DNA of 64,000 nucleotides from NCBI GenBank assembly GCA_021307315.1, contig JAJSPD010000049.1:248001-312000 (forward strand), in the 5' to 3' direction. This DNA comes from Bisporella sp. PMI_857. Lineage: Eukaryota; Ascomycota; Leotiomycetes; Helotiales; Helotiaceae. Below are positions 12,117-24,245 of this stretch, in pieces; position 1 is the stretch's first letter, and every line of letters starts with the position of its first letter. The notes beneath the pieces were generated by a model that made no database searches, had not been told where the DNA came from, and saw nothing but the letters and a program-made list of their open reading frames with translations. The translations under genes were made by a program, and so were the position numbers.

Positions 12117-13052
12117 ATGCAGAAAAAGTCATGCATTCTACTTGCATGCAACTTGCAACCTTTATTTCCTTTTACCAGCACATCGACGACGTCATCGACG
12201 ATGTCAATCAATTGTCCAACACGGCAACGACAACAGCATCGCTCCTACGCTATTGTCTCTAATGGGTTCTCTAAGCAAAATAATATTAGACATCGATGGC
12301 CAGCAGTTACATCTGCTAATGCAATTCCAACACCATACCAGATTTTCGACCAAAAGAAAGGCTCGAAATACTCAAAACAAAGATTTTACGAATTAGTCAA
12401 GATATACCATCCGGATAAGCATGGAGAATGCGATGGGCTGTCATATGCCACAAAAGTTGAAAGATATAGGCTTATTGTAGCGGCGAATGATCTATTGTCT
12501 GATCCTGCTAAGCGGAAGGCCTACGACTGCTGGGGGGCTGGCTGGAACGGAGCCCCGGACATTGCTTTGGCTCGAGATCGGCAAGACTCTTCAACAATCT
12601 GGGGAAATTATAGCGGCCAAGATTGGAGAGGACCTGACGGTCCCAGTCAAAATGCTACTTGGGAAGATTGGGAGCGCTGGTACCAACGTGATGCCAAAGG
12701 TCGTCAAGAACCAAGATTTGTCTCGAACAGCGCTTTCGTATCCCTGATCTTCGTCTTTGCCATATTAGGAGGAGTAGGTCAAGCTACACGAGTTGGGAAC
12801 CACTCGATGAGCTTTATTGAGCAACGAGATGCTCTCCATGATGACATTTCAAATGACCTCCGACGTAGGCGGAAAGAGACAATCACTGCGTATAGCAGTA
12901 GGGATGAAAGGATTCAAAAATTTATTGAGCAAAGAGAGTCATATGTGTATGACATGAGTGATCACAGGGAGGGGCATAGGAAGCTTCTTCCAGCACCCGA
13001 AATCAACCATGGTATTAAGGGCCCACATGCAGACGTCAAGGGTGGTGGATGA
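12117..13052 (+). CDS. J-domain (DnaJ-like) protein with C-terminal membrane segment
   Basis: Single-exon gene, 311 aa. The J domain has the essential HPD motif at residues 98-100 (IYHPDKH), followed by a helix ending in LLSDPAKRKAYDCWGAGW, so it should stimulate an Hsp70 ATPase. A hydrophobic segment at about residues 204-222 (SLIFVFAILGGVG) is a likely transmembrane anchor; the remaining 90 residues are charged. The N terminus is Ser/Thr/Arg/Gln-rich with few acidic residues, which could be a mitochondrial presequence, so a mitochondrial membrane co-chaperone is possible. The start at 12117 is the first ATG; an alternative is the internal methionine in MSINCPTR (about residue 29). No G/F-rich region or zinc finger, so it is a type III J-protein. 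Confidence 0.85.
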   Translation: MQKKSCILLACNLQPLFPFTSTSTTSSTMSINCPTRQRQQHRSYAIVSNGFSKQNNIRHRWPAVTSANAIPTPYQIFDQKKGSKYSKQRFYELVKIYHPDKHGECDGLSYATKVERYRLIVAANDLLSDPAKRKAYDCWGAGWNGAPDIALARDRQDSSTIWGNYSGQDWRGPDGPSQNATWEDWERWYQRDAKGRQEPRFVSNSAFVSLIFVFAILGGVGQATRVGNHSMSFIEQRDALHDDISNDLRRRRKETITAYSSRDERIQKFIEQRESYVYDMSDHREGHRKLLPAPEINHGIKGPHADVKGGG

Positions 13053-13766
13053 AAATCAAGAGAATAGGTGAAAGCATGCTTTGAAAGACAGGTATCACTG
13101 ATAATCAAATTCGGTGGGGTAAAAAGTCCTAAGTAATCGGACCATTAGTAAATGAGAAATTCGTGGGTGGCCAACTGCGGCTTGCTCTTAGACTCGGGTC
13201 AAAGGCGATGTCGATGCTATACTGTTGATACGGAGGATGCCCTATGCCAGGCAATAGGCTCGTCCGGCAGTCCAGCTCTGTTTATTACAATGGAGCTATA
13301 AGTAGAAATGAAGCTTTGAGCTTCAACCAGTATAAACTGGTAGGTAAGGCAAGAGGGCACGGATAGTGGTAAGGTCGTACATAGTATCACAATAGTGTGC
13401 AAGGCATATACTAGTAGAGTTAGAGGTTATTCATAAATACGTAACAAGTAATTGACCATATTATTATGAAATTTGCCTTCGACGTTGAGCGTCGTAATGC
13501 TCTTGGCTAAATCACTCAGCCTTGCAGTTAGAGCTGAGCTGCCTCGAGCGACGGCTCTCGGCACCTCTCATCCGCCACATTCTCAACTCCACATCTTCAA
13601 TTTCCTTCAGATCTCATAATATAAGACTTCCAATCTGGCTCAACTCAAGCGTCTTGTTATCTACAGTATCCCTCTTTTCATAGTTCTCGCGATATTATTC
13701 ATCGGCCAATTCTTTTACCCAGCCTTCCTCTTCTCAAACTCAAACATTGACTTCCTTGAGAATAAG
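13053..13766. other. Intergenic, chitinase promoter region
   Basis: 714 bp with no supported gene. A TATA-like ataatataag lies at about 13616-13625, some 145 bp before the chitinase ATG, with pyrimidine-rich sequence after it. Confidence 0.5.
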
Positions 13767-15365
13767 ATGGGAGGCGGTGATGGATATCGTTCTGTTGCTT
13801 ATTTCGTGAATTGGGCGATTTATGGAAGGCAATATAAACCTCAGGATCTCCCATCGGAGAAATTGACACACGTCCTATACGCATTCGGCAACGTGCGACC
13901 TGAGAGTGGAGAGGTGTAAGTTCGTTCAGCCACGAGATTGAAAATAGGTTTAATCGAAAGTTTTTTTATAAGCAGTCACTAACATACATCAGATATCTCA
14001 CAGATGGGTGGGCTGACACAGATATCCACTGGGTCGACTCTGGAGATTCTTGGAATGACTCTGGTACCAATCTTTATGGATGCCTCAAGCAGCTGAACCT
14101 GCTTAAGCGCAAGAATCGCTCTCTGAAGATTTTATTGTCAATTGGAGGCTGGACATATAGCTCGAACTTTGCGGCTCCTGCTTCTACTGCTGCAGGCCGT
14201 CAGAAGTTCGCTGAATCTGCAGTTGATTTGATCAAAAACCTCGGCTTTGATGGAATTGATAGTAAGTCTTGCTTCACCTTTCAGTTTCTACAATAGGACA
14301 GCATTTGGCACACTGGCCGAGATTACTCTAAGACATGCTGATTACGTATAGTTGACTGGTATGTATGATAGCATGAAGTCCAACCCCTCAGTTCAAAGGA
14401 TTACATGAATCGTCTGTTCAAGCCGCCCGTATCTAACAGATAGGCGAACTAAAACTAGCTGAATTAGAGGCCTTGGATTCACGATCTATAAATCTTGGGA
14501 CAGCTACCTGAGCCGGCATTAACTGACTACTAAATAGGGAGTATCCCAAATCTAGCACCGAAGCCGAGCACTTCGTACTCCTCCTTAAGAGTTGCCGAGA
14601 AGCCATGAATGTGTATTCTCGTACTCTACCCTCGCCATATCATTTTGAGCTCACAGTAGCGTGCCCAGCCGGCAAACAGAACTACGACAAGATGGATCTT
14701 GGGGGCATGGACAAATACCTCGACTTCTGGAACTTGATGGCTTATGATTATGCTGGGTCATGGGATAACAAGGTTGGTCATCAAGCAAATTTGCTACCAA
14801 GCAAGAATAGTGATTCTACGCCTTTCAACACAGCAAACGCGGTTGCTCATTATAAGAGGAATGGTGTCAATGGCAAGAAGATTGTTCTTGGGATGCCGCT
14901 TTATGGAAGAGCGTTTGAAAATACGGATGGTTTGGGTAAACCTTACCAAGGAGTTGGCCAGGGGACATGGTAAGTACTAGTATGACAAAGAGATCTTGAC
15001 GAGATTGTTTTCCTGGCCTAATATCATCTATTAGGGAAGCAGGAGTGTATGACTATAAAGTCCTTCCACTAGCCGGCGCTGAAGAAAAGTACGATGCAGA
15101 AGCCGGAGCATCATACAGCTATGATCCCGTCAAACGACAATTAATAACCTATGATACAGTCGATATGGCGAGACGAAAGACCGAGTGGCTCAAGAAGGAA
15201 AATCTTGGAGGCGCAATGTGGTGGGAGTCTAGTGCTGATAAAACTGGACAAAGCAGCTTGATCGGAAATGTTGTTGCCGTCTTAGGTACACTGGAAGAGA
15301 GCAAGAATTGCTTGGAGTTTCCGCACTCTAAGTATGATAATCTCAGAAATGGCTTTAAGGAATAG
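13767..15365 (+). CDS. GH18 class V chitinase, no signal peptide (ChiB type)
   Basis: Predicted 395-aa endochitinase hydrolysing beta-1,4-GlcNAc chains. Exons: 13767-13915, 13993-14261, 14352-14358 (7 nt), 14538-14969 and 15035-15365. Only by including the 7-nt exon does the catalytic DxxDxDxE motif appear, as DGIDIDWE at residues 136-143 with E143 the proton donor. Other GH18 signatures: [13 protein letters not shown] at the first beta strand, [37 protein letters not shown] and [13 protein letters not shown]. The protein starts [13 protein letters not shown] with no signal peptide, like the intracellular Aspergillus ChiB group associated with autolysis. No chitin-binding module. Family identity is certain; the autolysis role is inferred from the missing signal. 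Confidence 0.93.
14352..14358 (+). other. 7-nt microexon encoding catalytic Asp of the chitinase
   Basis: Exon sequence TTGACTG flanked by gtatag| upstream and |gtatgt downstream. It completes Ile140, supplies Asp141 and starts Trp142 of DGIDIDWEYP. The introns on each side are 90 nt (14262-14351) and 179 nt (14359-14537). Confidence 0.88.
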
Positions 15366-16172
15366 GTAGCTTGATAGCTAGAAAAAAGTGATTGACGGTG
15401 AGTTGAAATTTGGGAAAGCAAACAAAGAGGATGTAAAAGGAATGATCATCTATTATACTTGATTTAAGTCATTCAAGAATGTCGATTCTGATTGCAGGCC
15501 CACCGATTTTGCGAAACACTGCAATTCTGCCGTCCATCCGCTTCACAACCACCTCTCACAACCAAACAAGCAGGCCGCCTGCCTGAGCTTCTCCATTTTG
15601 AATTGAATCAAAGAGTAGTCAGTACCGTATCTTTGTAACACCGCACGCCGTTATCTATTTCACTACCAATATGCGTGCCTTTCAATACAACGAAAGTTAG
15701 TTAGGTCAATCGCTAATGGTCTGCATACACACTACATAACTGCAACTAATACCACGTGGAGATAACAGACATACCCCAACTGGACCTCTTACGAGAATAA
15801 TCATCTATGCATGTCCTGAAAGATGGTTGCCCGAACTTTAAGAGCCATGATGGACGTCTCGACAGCCTTAAAATAGATTGTTTCAACAGCATGTTGGCTA
15901 TGGAAATGTTGCTTTTTATTTGAACTTTGGACACCGCAGAGCCGGCGTAGTATGCGCACCATAACTTATGAATGTCCCTTTGTTTGGTTTGTGGGAGAGA
16001 TGTGGACCGAGTTCTAGTTTCCTTGGTACAGTTAGCTTGCCTATGATATGAGACACATGTTCCACAGGCTTTTGTGAAATCTCATGCATTGTCGTGCTAA
16101 TTATAAATTGGAAAAAATATATTATGCAACTACCGCTAACCTGTCAACTCGTTACATTACTACGCCCTAAGC
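15366..16172. other. Intergenic, convergent 3' UTRs
   Basis: 807 bp between the chitinase stop and the prenylcysteine oxidase stop. No gene supported. Confidence 0.5.
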
Positions 16173-18217
16173 TTACAATTCATCGACCATCTTCTCCGAA
16201 AAGACTACCTGTGACTTCACATCCTGCACCTGCAAGTAATCATCTACAATCAATTGAGCAATGTTCATGCCCATCAACGCGCTCGTCTCCATGGTACTAA
16301 TGAAACTCTCGATTCCACTGGTATAATAGAAACCCTGTGCCAGCTCCAGTTCCTCGAAAGTAACACGCGGAAGCTCGTACGGGTAACTATACCAGACTTT
16401 TGGGTAATACCACGAAACAGCATGTCCACTCTCCTGGGAAATCATGCTGAGATCTTCAGGCAGAGCATCCGTTCCAAGGAGGTCGAAGAGGAACGCGGCG
16501 GTGACTTTCTTAGGTGAAAAGATCTTATAGAGATACTCTTTTTGGAGTGTCTTGGGATTTACGAGGGTGCGAAGGGTACTGATGCTGAAAAATCCGGTAG
16601 GACCCACGCCTTTTGTGGGATCAGATGGAGCTGCTGTATCTGGTGGTAGAGTTGTCAGGATCGAGTCTGGAACTATTTCATCTGTTTGTAAGCCGAAAAA
16701 TCTTGGGCTCAGCTTCTCCGTTGAGGTAAATAAGGTGACGTGTAATTGGACGTATGGAATCTTATCGGGAGTCTTCTTCAGGAGATCCACCTCAAGTTCG
16801 ATATTCGAGAATTGAAAAGGTGCTGCCAGTACTACAGTGTCAAAGCTTGATGAACGTTCTGATAATGATGAAGGGTGCTCGTTTGTATCTGAGACAGCTA
16901 AAATATATTTTCCTTTGCTTTTCTTGATCGAGGTGACAGTTGTGTTCAGATTCACTGTGGCATTCGAAGCTTTTAGCATGCTATTAAATATTTGCCAGTT
17001 GCCTCCTTCTACGGACATTGCACCTTCGATGGCCATGCAGACCATGGTCTCCAGCCCGTGAATCGTAGCGAGATTTGAACCATAGTTGACTCTAGTACTG
17101 GCTTGTATGATATCAGTAGAGAACGGAGCTCCGATCTGGAGGGTGTTAGTCAAATCAACTTGTTGGAAGGATTACACTACATTATTAGCTTCTAGAAGCT
17201 GTTCCCCAGTAATTGACGTGGCATCTGTCAAGCCAAGGTCGAAAGCTCTATCAGACAACGACCTGAATGGAAAGAATGGGGGTGTATAAAGCTGTCGAAA
17301 CTTGCCGACAGTCTTCTTCATTAAATTCTGGGTTCTTATCGGCGCCAAACCATATTTCCACAGTAGCTTCGCGACATTCCGCCAGCCGCCTCCTTTTTGG
17401 GTGTATACGAACTCTTTCCCGTTCCAGATGCCAAGATAGTTATCGTCGTCATTATTTCGAGACGCTCGTGGGAGCCCAAATAGCTCTGTGGCATTCTTGA
17501 GAATCTCATTGACTTCTACGAATATACTCGCCCCAAGTTCAACAGGTTGAGTAGGATCATCATAAGCATCTACGGTAGTGGATCGGCCGCCTACAAACGA
17601 TGATTTTTCGTACACTGTGATATCAACAGCAGTTCCAGATAGCGCAGCAAACTTTTGTAAATGAAAAGAGGTAGATGCACCACCAGCTCCCGCCCCTACA
17701 CATATTAGTTAGCTGTTCAAAAAATTAAAATTCTAAATGTAATAAAGGGTAACTTGTGAGGAGAACACATGAATAGAATAGCGGTTGATTTAAGATGACA
17801 CTCAAAACTCAGAAGTTCAGTCTGATGTAAGACCCTAAATGCTGAGTCATGCTCATGAACTTATTCTCCGCCCATGGAGGTTCCATAGAAGATCGATATC
17901 AATGATAAAGAACTCATGGGTTATGTATAAGACATTTCGTGTATGAATAGACATGAAAGTGGATATTCCCCGACAATAAACTACAAGGGAGCTTTATTTC
18001 GATGATAGAACTAAGTGAAGAACCTATTGAAAAGGATTGGACAATAAAGAATTTAGGATGGAAAAATAACGAACATACCAATGATGGCAACGCGTTTTAC
18101 TATAGTATCTGTATCAGATGAAGCACTTGCGAATGCAGAGAATGGCCAAAACCCTAGGCTTTGACCGCACAAAGCACCTAGGGTCAGGGCAAAGGTTATA
18201 TCGCTCTTCGAGTACAT
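16173..18217 (-). CDS. Prenylcysteine oxidase (FAD-dependent prenylcysteine lyase)
   Basis: Predicted 538 aa from exons 18217-18079, 17695-17181 and 17135-16173 on the minus strand. It oxidatively cleaves the thioether of prenylcysteine released from degraded prenylated proteins, with FAD. The N terminus is a probable signal peptide, then a Rossmann FAD motif VAIIGAGAGGAS with the first intron after the first base of the IIG glycine codon. Family signatures include YEKSSFVGGRSTTV, VELGASIFV, IIQASTRVNYGSNL and ETMVCMAIEGAMSVEGGNWQ. The last intron is needed to remove an in-frame TAA (LLEANN then stop): it is 45 nt, donor gtagtg (weak), branch gactaac, acceptor cccccag-like ccctccag. The joined sequence LLEANN/IGAPFSTDIIQAS reads as expected for the family. 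Confidence 0.9.
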
Positions 18218-18482
18218 GGCGTATTAAGACGTTGAGTGTCTTGTCATGCAACAAACAGAGTTCTAAAGTATTATGTTGGAAGCAGTAGTTCGAATTAATG
18301 CATACATAGGAAGGGATGCCAAGCTTTCAGCCTTACAAAACAGCATCCGCTTTTTTTAAGGCACACATCGACGCGACCTTGTAAAAAAAGCTCGCTCGCT
18401 CGCGTTGAACGCCTCTAATCTTGCTGCATTTGAGGACCTTAGCAGAACTATTTAACCTTCAAAAGTTACCCGAACCTCAAAT
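18218..18482. promoter_or_regulatory. Bidirectional promoter prenylcysteine oxidase / CCT6
   Basis: 265 bp between divergent ATGs. A stretch near 18385-18405 has repeated gctc units (gctcgctcgctcgcg). No known factor site assigned. Confidence 0.5.
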
Positions 18483-20364
18483 ATGTCCGCTGCACAGCTT
18501 CTCAACCCAAAAGCCGAGTCGAGAGTATGTTCGTAAGCATTCATTGTGGTCCCATTGCTAATGCGAATTTTAGAGAAGAGGTGAAGCCTTACGGGTCAAT
18601 ATCAGTGCAGGAGAAGGGCTTCAAGATGTCCTAAAATCAAATCTGGGTCCTTTAGGGACCATCAAGATGTCCGTATTGCCTTGTTCCCTTGAAAAAATCA
18701 AAATGCTAACACTTGATCAGGCTTGTTGATGGAGCGGGAGCTGTATGAAGACAACCCAAAAACACTTTGAGAAGGAGTCTAACCTGCTTATTGTCATAGA
18801 TCAAACTCACGAAAGATGGAAATGTCTTACTGCGGGAAATGCAAATTCAGAACCCTACAGCGGTCATGATTGCACGGGCGGCCACGGCGCAAGACGATAT
18901 TTGTGGTGATGGAACAACGTCTGTGGTACTTCTGGTTGGCGAACTGTTGAAGCAGGCAGACCGATATATCTCTGAGGGCTTACATCCTCGAATAATAACA
19001 GACGGATATGAGATTGCGAAGACGGAGTCTCTTAAGGTATGCTCTCAAGGAATACACGATCAAATGCACTTGCTAATCTAGCATAGTTCTTGGACTCGTT
19101 CAAGCTTGCAAAAGAAGTCGACCGGGAGTTACTGCTCTCTGTTGCGCGCACATCTTTATCAACAAAACTCAATCACACTCTAGCGGAGAAGCTCACACCG
19201 GATATTGTTGATGCCGTTCTATCGATTTATGATGGCGAATCGAAGCCTGATTTGCACATGGTTGAGATTATGAAGATGCAACATCGCACCGCATCTGAGA
19301 CGCAGCTCATTCGAGGTCTAGCCTTAGACCACGGTGCGAGGCATCCCGATATGCCGAAGAGAGTCGAGAATGCATTCATTCTAAGTTTGAATGTAAGTCT
19401 GGAGTATGAGAAGTCGGAGATCAACTCTGGATTTTACTACTCCAGTGCAGAGCAGAGAGATAAGCTTGTAGAGAGCGAACGTCGATTCGTTGACGAAAAG
19501 CTAAGGAAAATCGTAGAGCTAAAAAAGGAAGTGTGTGGCAACGACCCAAAGAAGGGTTTCGTCATCATAAATCAGAAAGGGATTGACCCTCTCTCTCTCG
19601 ATGTGCTAGTCAAGAATGGCATTTTTGCCCTGAGACGCGCGAAGCGACGGAACATGGAGAGACTACAGTTGATTTGTGGAGGAACAGCACAAAATAGTGT
19701 AGATGATCTATCTCCCGATGTTCTTGGATGGGCCGGCTTAGTGTACGAGCATGCCTTAGGAGAGGAGAAGTACACCTTTATTGAGGATGTCAAGGAGCCC
19801 AAATCAGTCACTCTTCTTATCAAAGGACCGAACCAACATACTATCACGCAAATTACGGATGCGGTCCGCGATGGCCTCCGGAGTGTCTACAATATGATTG
19901 TGGATAAGAGCGTTGTACCAGGTGCAGGAGCTTTCCAAGTGGCATGTGCTGCACACTTGAATAGTGAAGCATTCCGCAAAACTGTGAAAGGCAAGGCAAA
20001 GTGGGGCGTTCAAGCATTTGCTGATGCTCTGTTAATCATACCAAAAACTTTAGCAGCGAACGCTGGCCATGATGTTCAAGATTCTCGTAAGTGCTCTCAT
20101 ATGCCATAGTTCCAATATGCTAATTAGTCGGTAGTTGCCAGTCTGCAAGATGAACAAGCCGAGGGAAGCATTGTAGGCCTTGATCTCAAGACTGGCGAGC
20201 CGATGGATCCAGTATTAGAGGGAGTCTATGACTCTTTCCGTGTACTGAGGAATTGCATCGCCTCGAGTTCAGGGATAGCGTCTAATCTTCTGCTATGCGA
20301 TGAATTACTCAAGGCTAGACAGATGGGAAGACAAGCGGGTCCAGGTCCAGGAATGGATGAGTAG
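18483..20364 (+). CDS. CCT6: T-complex protein 1 subunit zeta (CCT6)
   Basis: Predicted 541-aa zeta subunit of the cytosolic TRiC/CCT chaperonin, which folds actin, tubulin and other proteins using ATP. Exons: 18483-18524, 18574-18668, 18721-18742, 18800-19036, 19087-20086 and 20135-20364. The first four exons total only 396 nt, so the 5' part is intron-dense, including a 22-nt exon. The second intron has an unusual gtccgt donor but is required for KMLVDGAG. Signatures: [42 protein letters not shown], the ATP-site GDGTTS (D90) and [11 protein letters not shown] near the C-terminal half. It ends [11 protein letters not shown]. The chaperonin fold is complete and length is normal. Confidence 0.96.
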
Positions 20365-21264
20365 AGACTTTTATGATAGTTAGATATCCCGATGGAGAAA
20401 TGCATTTGGCAGTCTTCGGCCAAGGGTGTGACTGCATCATGTACAACAGACCAAAGAAAATTCCGCCTGTACCGGTAGAATAGATGGCCCTGGGAAAATA
20501 AAAAAAGACAATTGACAAATGTACTCCGCAGTCTTGGGAGATGCATGCCCACCGAATGACGGTCCTAAGTTTCCTACGCCTGACTTGATGCCAAGACAGG
20601 TTGCCTATACGTTACCTGTACAGAGGGAATAAGAGAATGATTTGGCTATTTGAAAGTTCATGTTTAGCTAGCCGTGGTGAAATCTGTCTTTCTGAAGCAT
20701 CCCGTGAATCGAGCCAAGCCTACATTCTTGGCAAGTTCAGAAGCCCCGTCCTGGTATAATTTGGAGCAGTCGGTCTTGGACACTAGAGTATATAATATGA
20801 CAGCTTGACCTCGCTTGAAAAGAGTATGCTAGGATCGGCCTTAATTTCTTTCGTCTACTGTGACTTCAGAGGCTCTACTGTAGAAGTGATTTTTGGTGGC
20901 TAAGAATCATCAGGAATTCCACATTAGCGCACATCGCACGGTCCTTCCAGGCTAAAGACCCCTATTCCACATGCCTGTTTGAGTTTACGTTCCACCAGCG
21001 TTGTTCCTGATGCGGACAGGGAGAGGTCAATTAGTTTTATGGGGGGTTGCACCGCATCCTTGCATGGGGCTGTCAACATACGAAGAATGAATGAATGAAT
21101 GAATGACCTCTCTGTTCTTCTATTCTTCTCACATCACAGAATCTCAAATATATTGCCGCTCCCAGGGCCCGACGATGCAGTGTCGATCAATCGAATGCAC
21201 ACGCGACCTTTGATCTACGACCATCTAGAATCCTGTCCTTGAGGACAAGGGGGAAGTGAGAAAG
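20365..21264. other. Intergenic, GH47 promoter region
   Basis: 900 bp between two rightward genes. Apart from the GAAT repeat nothing specific was seen. Confidence 0.5.
21085..21104. repeat. (GAAT)5 microsatellite
   Basis: Five perfect tandem GAAT units, about 160 bp upstream of the mannosidase start codon. Confidence 0.95.
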
Positions 21265-24245
21265 ATGCTACGAATGTTTCGACTCCGCAGGTATCGAATC
21301 TTCCTCATTGTCGCCGCCGTATCCGTACTTTTGATTTTTAAATGGAGCAAGCAAAGGCATTGGATCGAGATTGGAAATGTTGGGGGGATCGTCGATCGCG
21401 AAGGATTTCCAGTCGTGCCAAAGAAGCAGGATAACGCAGCACTGCTCGCACCAGTGGTGGTAAAGACTTCGCATCCGCCGCCTCCTGTAAAGCCTAGCAG
21501 CACAAAAGCCGACATCGCGAAGACTAGCAGTGTGGTAGGCAGAACAAAACCTAGCAGCTCAAAAGCCAGTATTGCGAAGACCAGCAGTACGACAGGCAAA
21601 ACGAAACCTAGCCGTGTGACAGCTGAAATCCCAACTCTACCACCGCTGGGCATTCCTGATAGAAAAGGGGCATCTCCTAAAGGAAACACACCGCCTGATG
21701 CAGGCGTGGACGAAATACATCCTGTGTCTCCAGATGGTAGACAAGAAGATTCTAACCTTGCGCCTATTGAATCACCTATATATTACACCAAACACAGCGA
21801 ACATTTCCCCGTGCCTACAGAGTCTATAATCCGTTTGCCAACCGGCTTGCCAGCGGCGATACCAAAGATACAACATACTTTCAACGATGAAACAAGAGAT
21901 GCGAAAATAGATCGTGAGAAGAGGCAAATTCAAGTGAAGGCAGAATTCAAGAGAGCCTGGGAAGGATACAGGAAGAACGCGTGGCTTCATGATGAATTGT
22001 CTCCTGTCACGGGGAAGTTCCGTGACCCCTTTTGTGGATGGGCTGCGACACTCGTAGACTCCCTAGATACTCTGTGGATTATGGGACTGGAAGAGGAGTT
22101 TGACGCAGCCGCTAAAGCAGTTAATCAGATTGACTTTACGACCACCCCTCGAGCTGATATACCAATGTTTGAAACTACGATCCGCTATCTTGGAGGGCTC
22201 GTGGCAGCATATGACGTGAGTGGTGGAAAGTACAAAAATCTGCTGTACAAAGCAGTAGAGCTTGCGGATATATTGATGGGAGCCTTTGACACGCCAAACA
22301 GAATGCCACAGCTGTACTATAAATGGAGACCAGCGTTTGTGTCTCAGCCACATCGGGCGGATACAAGAGCAAGTATTGCAGAGCTTGGCTCAATGAGTAT
22401 GGAGTTCACGAGATTGGCGCAGTTGACTAAGGAACCACGCTTTTATGATGCTGTAGCACGCATCACCATTGCATTGGATGAGTATGGAGATCGGGGAACG
22501 AGAATCCCCGGATTATTTCCGGAAAATATTGACGCATCTGGTTGCAATAAAACTGTTGTTCCACCCACTTCCACCGAAGAGACTCCGGTCTGGCCTGCCA
22601 GAGTTGATCAGGAGCCTGAAGGATATAGACCAGAAATACCTGGCCAGGTTCCTGAGCCTATACCTGACAAGAGGCCTGTGCCTGCTGGGCCCGGGACGTT
22701 GGAAATGGATGTGGTCCCGGGCGCACCAGGAGCACCTGCCAAGGCTCTTCTCAATGATTGGGAAGAGAAACCCAAAGTCAAAAAGAGGGGAGAATCAGTA
22801 ATTTCAGCCCAGACACCAATTTCAACCGATACGATTAAAGATTCAGCCGCTGGAATTCTCCTGCAGAAGCCAGGCATACAGAAGGACCCACTGACTGGCT
22901 TGCCACTTGATCTGTCTGCAGCGAAGGCTGAGCTGGGTGAAAAATTAGCTGACTGGGATTGTGTGCCACAAGGACTGACAAGCTCGTCACTTGGAGGTTC
23001 CGAAAAGTTTTCCATGGGAGGGGGACAAGATTCTACATACGAATACTTTCCTAAGGTACGTAACTTCTTCAATGCTTCAATATGAAGTTAACTTGTGCAG
23101 CAATGGCTCCTGTTGGGTGGCCGAGAAGAAGTCTATAAAAAGCTCTACCTCAAAACTATTGCAGCCGTCAAAAAGCATTTGATCTACCGACCAATGGTTC
23201 CAAACGACCGTGATATCTTGTTTTCAGGATCCATATCAGCTTTCGGCAGTGTCAAAGAATTGAGTCTAACGGCTGAGGTAGAACATCTGACCTGCTTCAT
23301 CGGAGGAATGGTTGGCATGTCTGCGAAGATCTTTGGCCTTGAACAAGATCTGGAACTTGCGAAAAAATTAGCAGATGGTTGTGTCTGGGCCTACGAGTCA
23401 ACGGTCACAGGAATCATGCCTGAGGGAGCTCAAGTAGTTCCTTGCGAAAGTATCCAAAGCTGCCCTTGGAATGAGACGACTTACCACCAGGCACTAGATC
23501 CTATGTGGAAAAGCCGAGACATGGTTTTGGCAGAATATCTTGAAAATACAGCCAAGGCCGCTGCTGAGTCAGAAGCTCTCAAGATTTCAGATGAGAAAGA
23601 GACTATTGAAATTAAAGCTCAAGCATTGGAGCCGCCAGAAGACACAACTAGCACTGAGAAGATAGCCAAACGCACACCTCCAACTTCTAGCTACGACGAG
23701 AAAGTGATTTCTACAGAGGCAGAATTGAGAAATAATCCTCCAGGCCGCCAATCCCCAATCAGGCTAAAGAACGAGATTTTGACACTAGATGACCCTATAA
23801 GGCCTCTATCGCATAAGGAATATGTTGCTGACCGCATAAAAACCGGGAGATTACCAACAGGCATGGTAGCCATTCGAAGCAAGGCTTATATACTCAGGTA
23901 CCTTCTTCCTGTCACCTAACTCGACTGACTATACACTAACCATTGCGCAGACCCGAAGCTATCGAATCGGTCTGGTACATGTACCGCATAACCGGAGACC
24001 CAACATGGCAAGAAAAAGGCTGGAAAATGTTCGAATCCATTATTAATGCAACATCCACGAAATATGGCCACTCCTCTATCCACGACGTCACGGACCCCGA
24101 AGTCTACCAAACAAACATCCAAGAAAGTTTTTGGACAGCAGAAACCCTCAAATATTTTTATCTGCTCTATTCGACCCCTGACACGATTAGTTTGGATGAC
24201 TATGTGTTCAACACCGAGGCCCATCCTTTCAAGCGGGAGGCTTGA
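21265..24245 (+). CDS. GH47 class I alpha-1,2-mannosidase, type II membrane protein
   Basis: Predicted 960 aa from exons 21265-23055, 23101-23897 and 23951-24245. It trims alpha-1,2-mannose from N-glycans in the ER or Golgi lumen, Ca2+-dependent. A short basic N terminus precedes a transmembrane anchor (residues about 11-26, [14 protein letters not shown]), then a Lys/Ser/Pro-rich stem. GH47 landmarks: [87 protein letters not shown] and the calcium-binding NTEAHP at the end. Two low-complexity insertions interrupt the barrel, one before DWDCVPQGL and one of about 110 residues after MWKSRD, making it nearly twice the size of a minimal enzyme. The frame extends upstream from a GTG; the first ATG is used. 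Confidence 0.92.
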
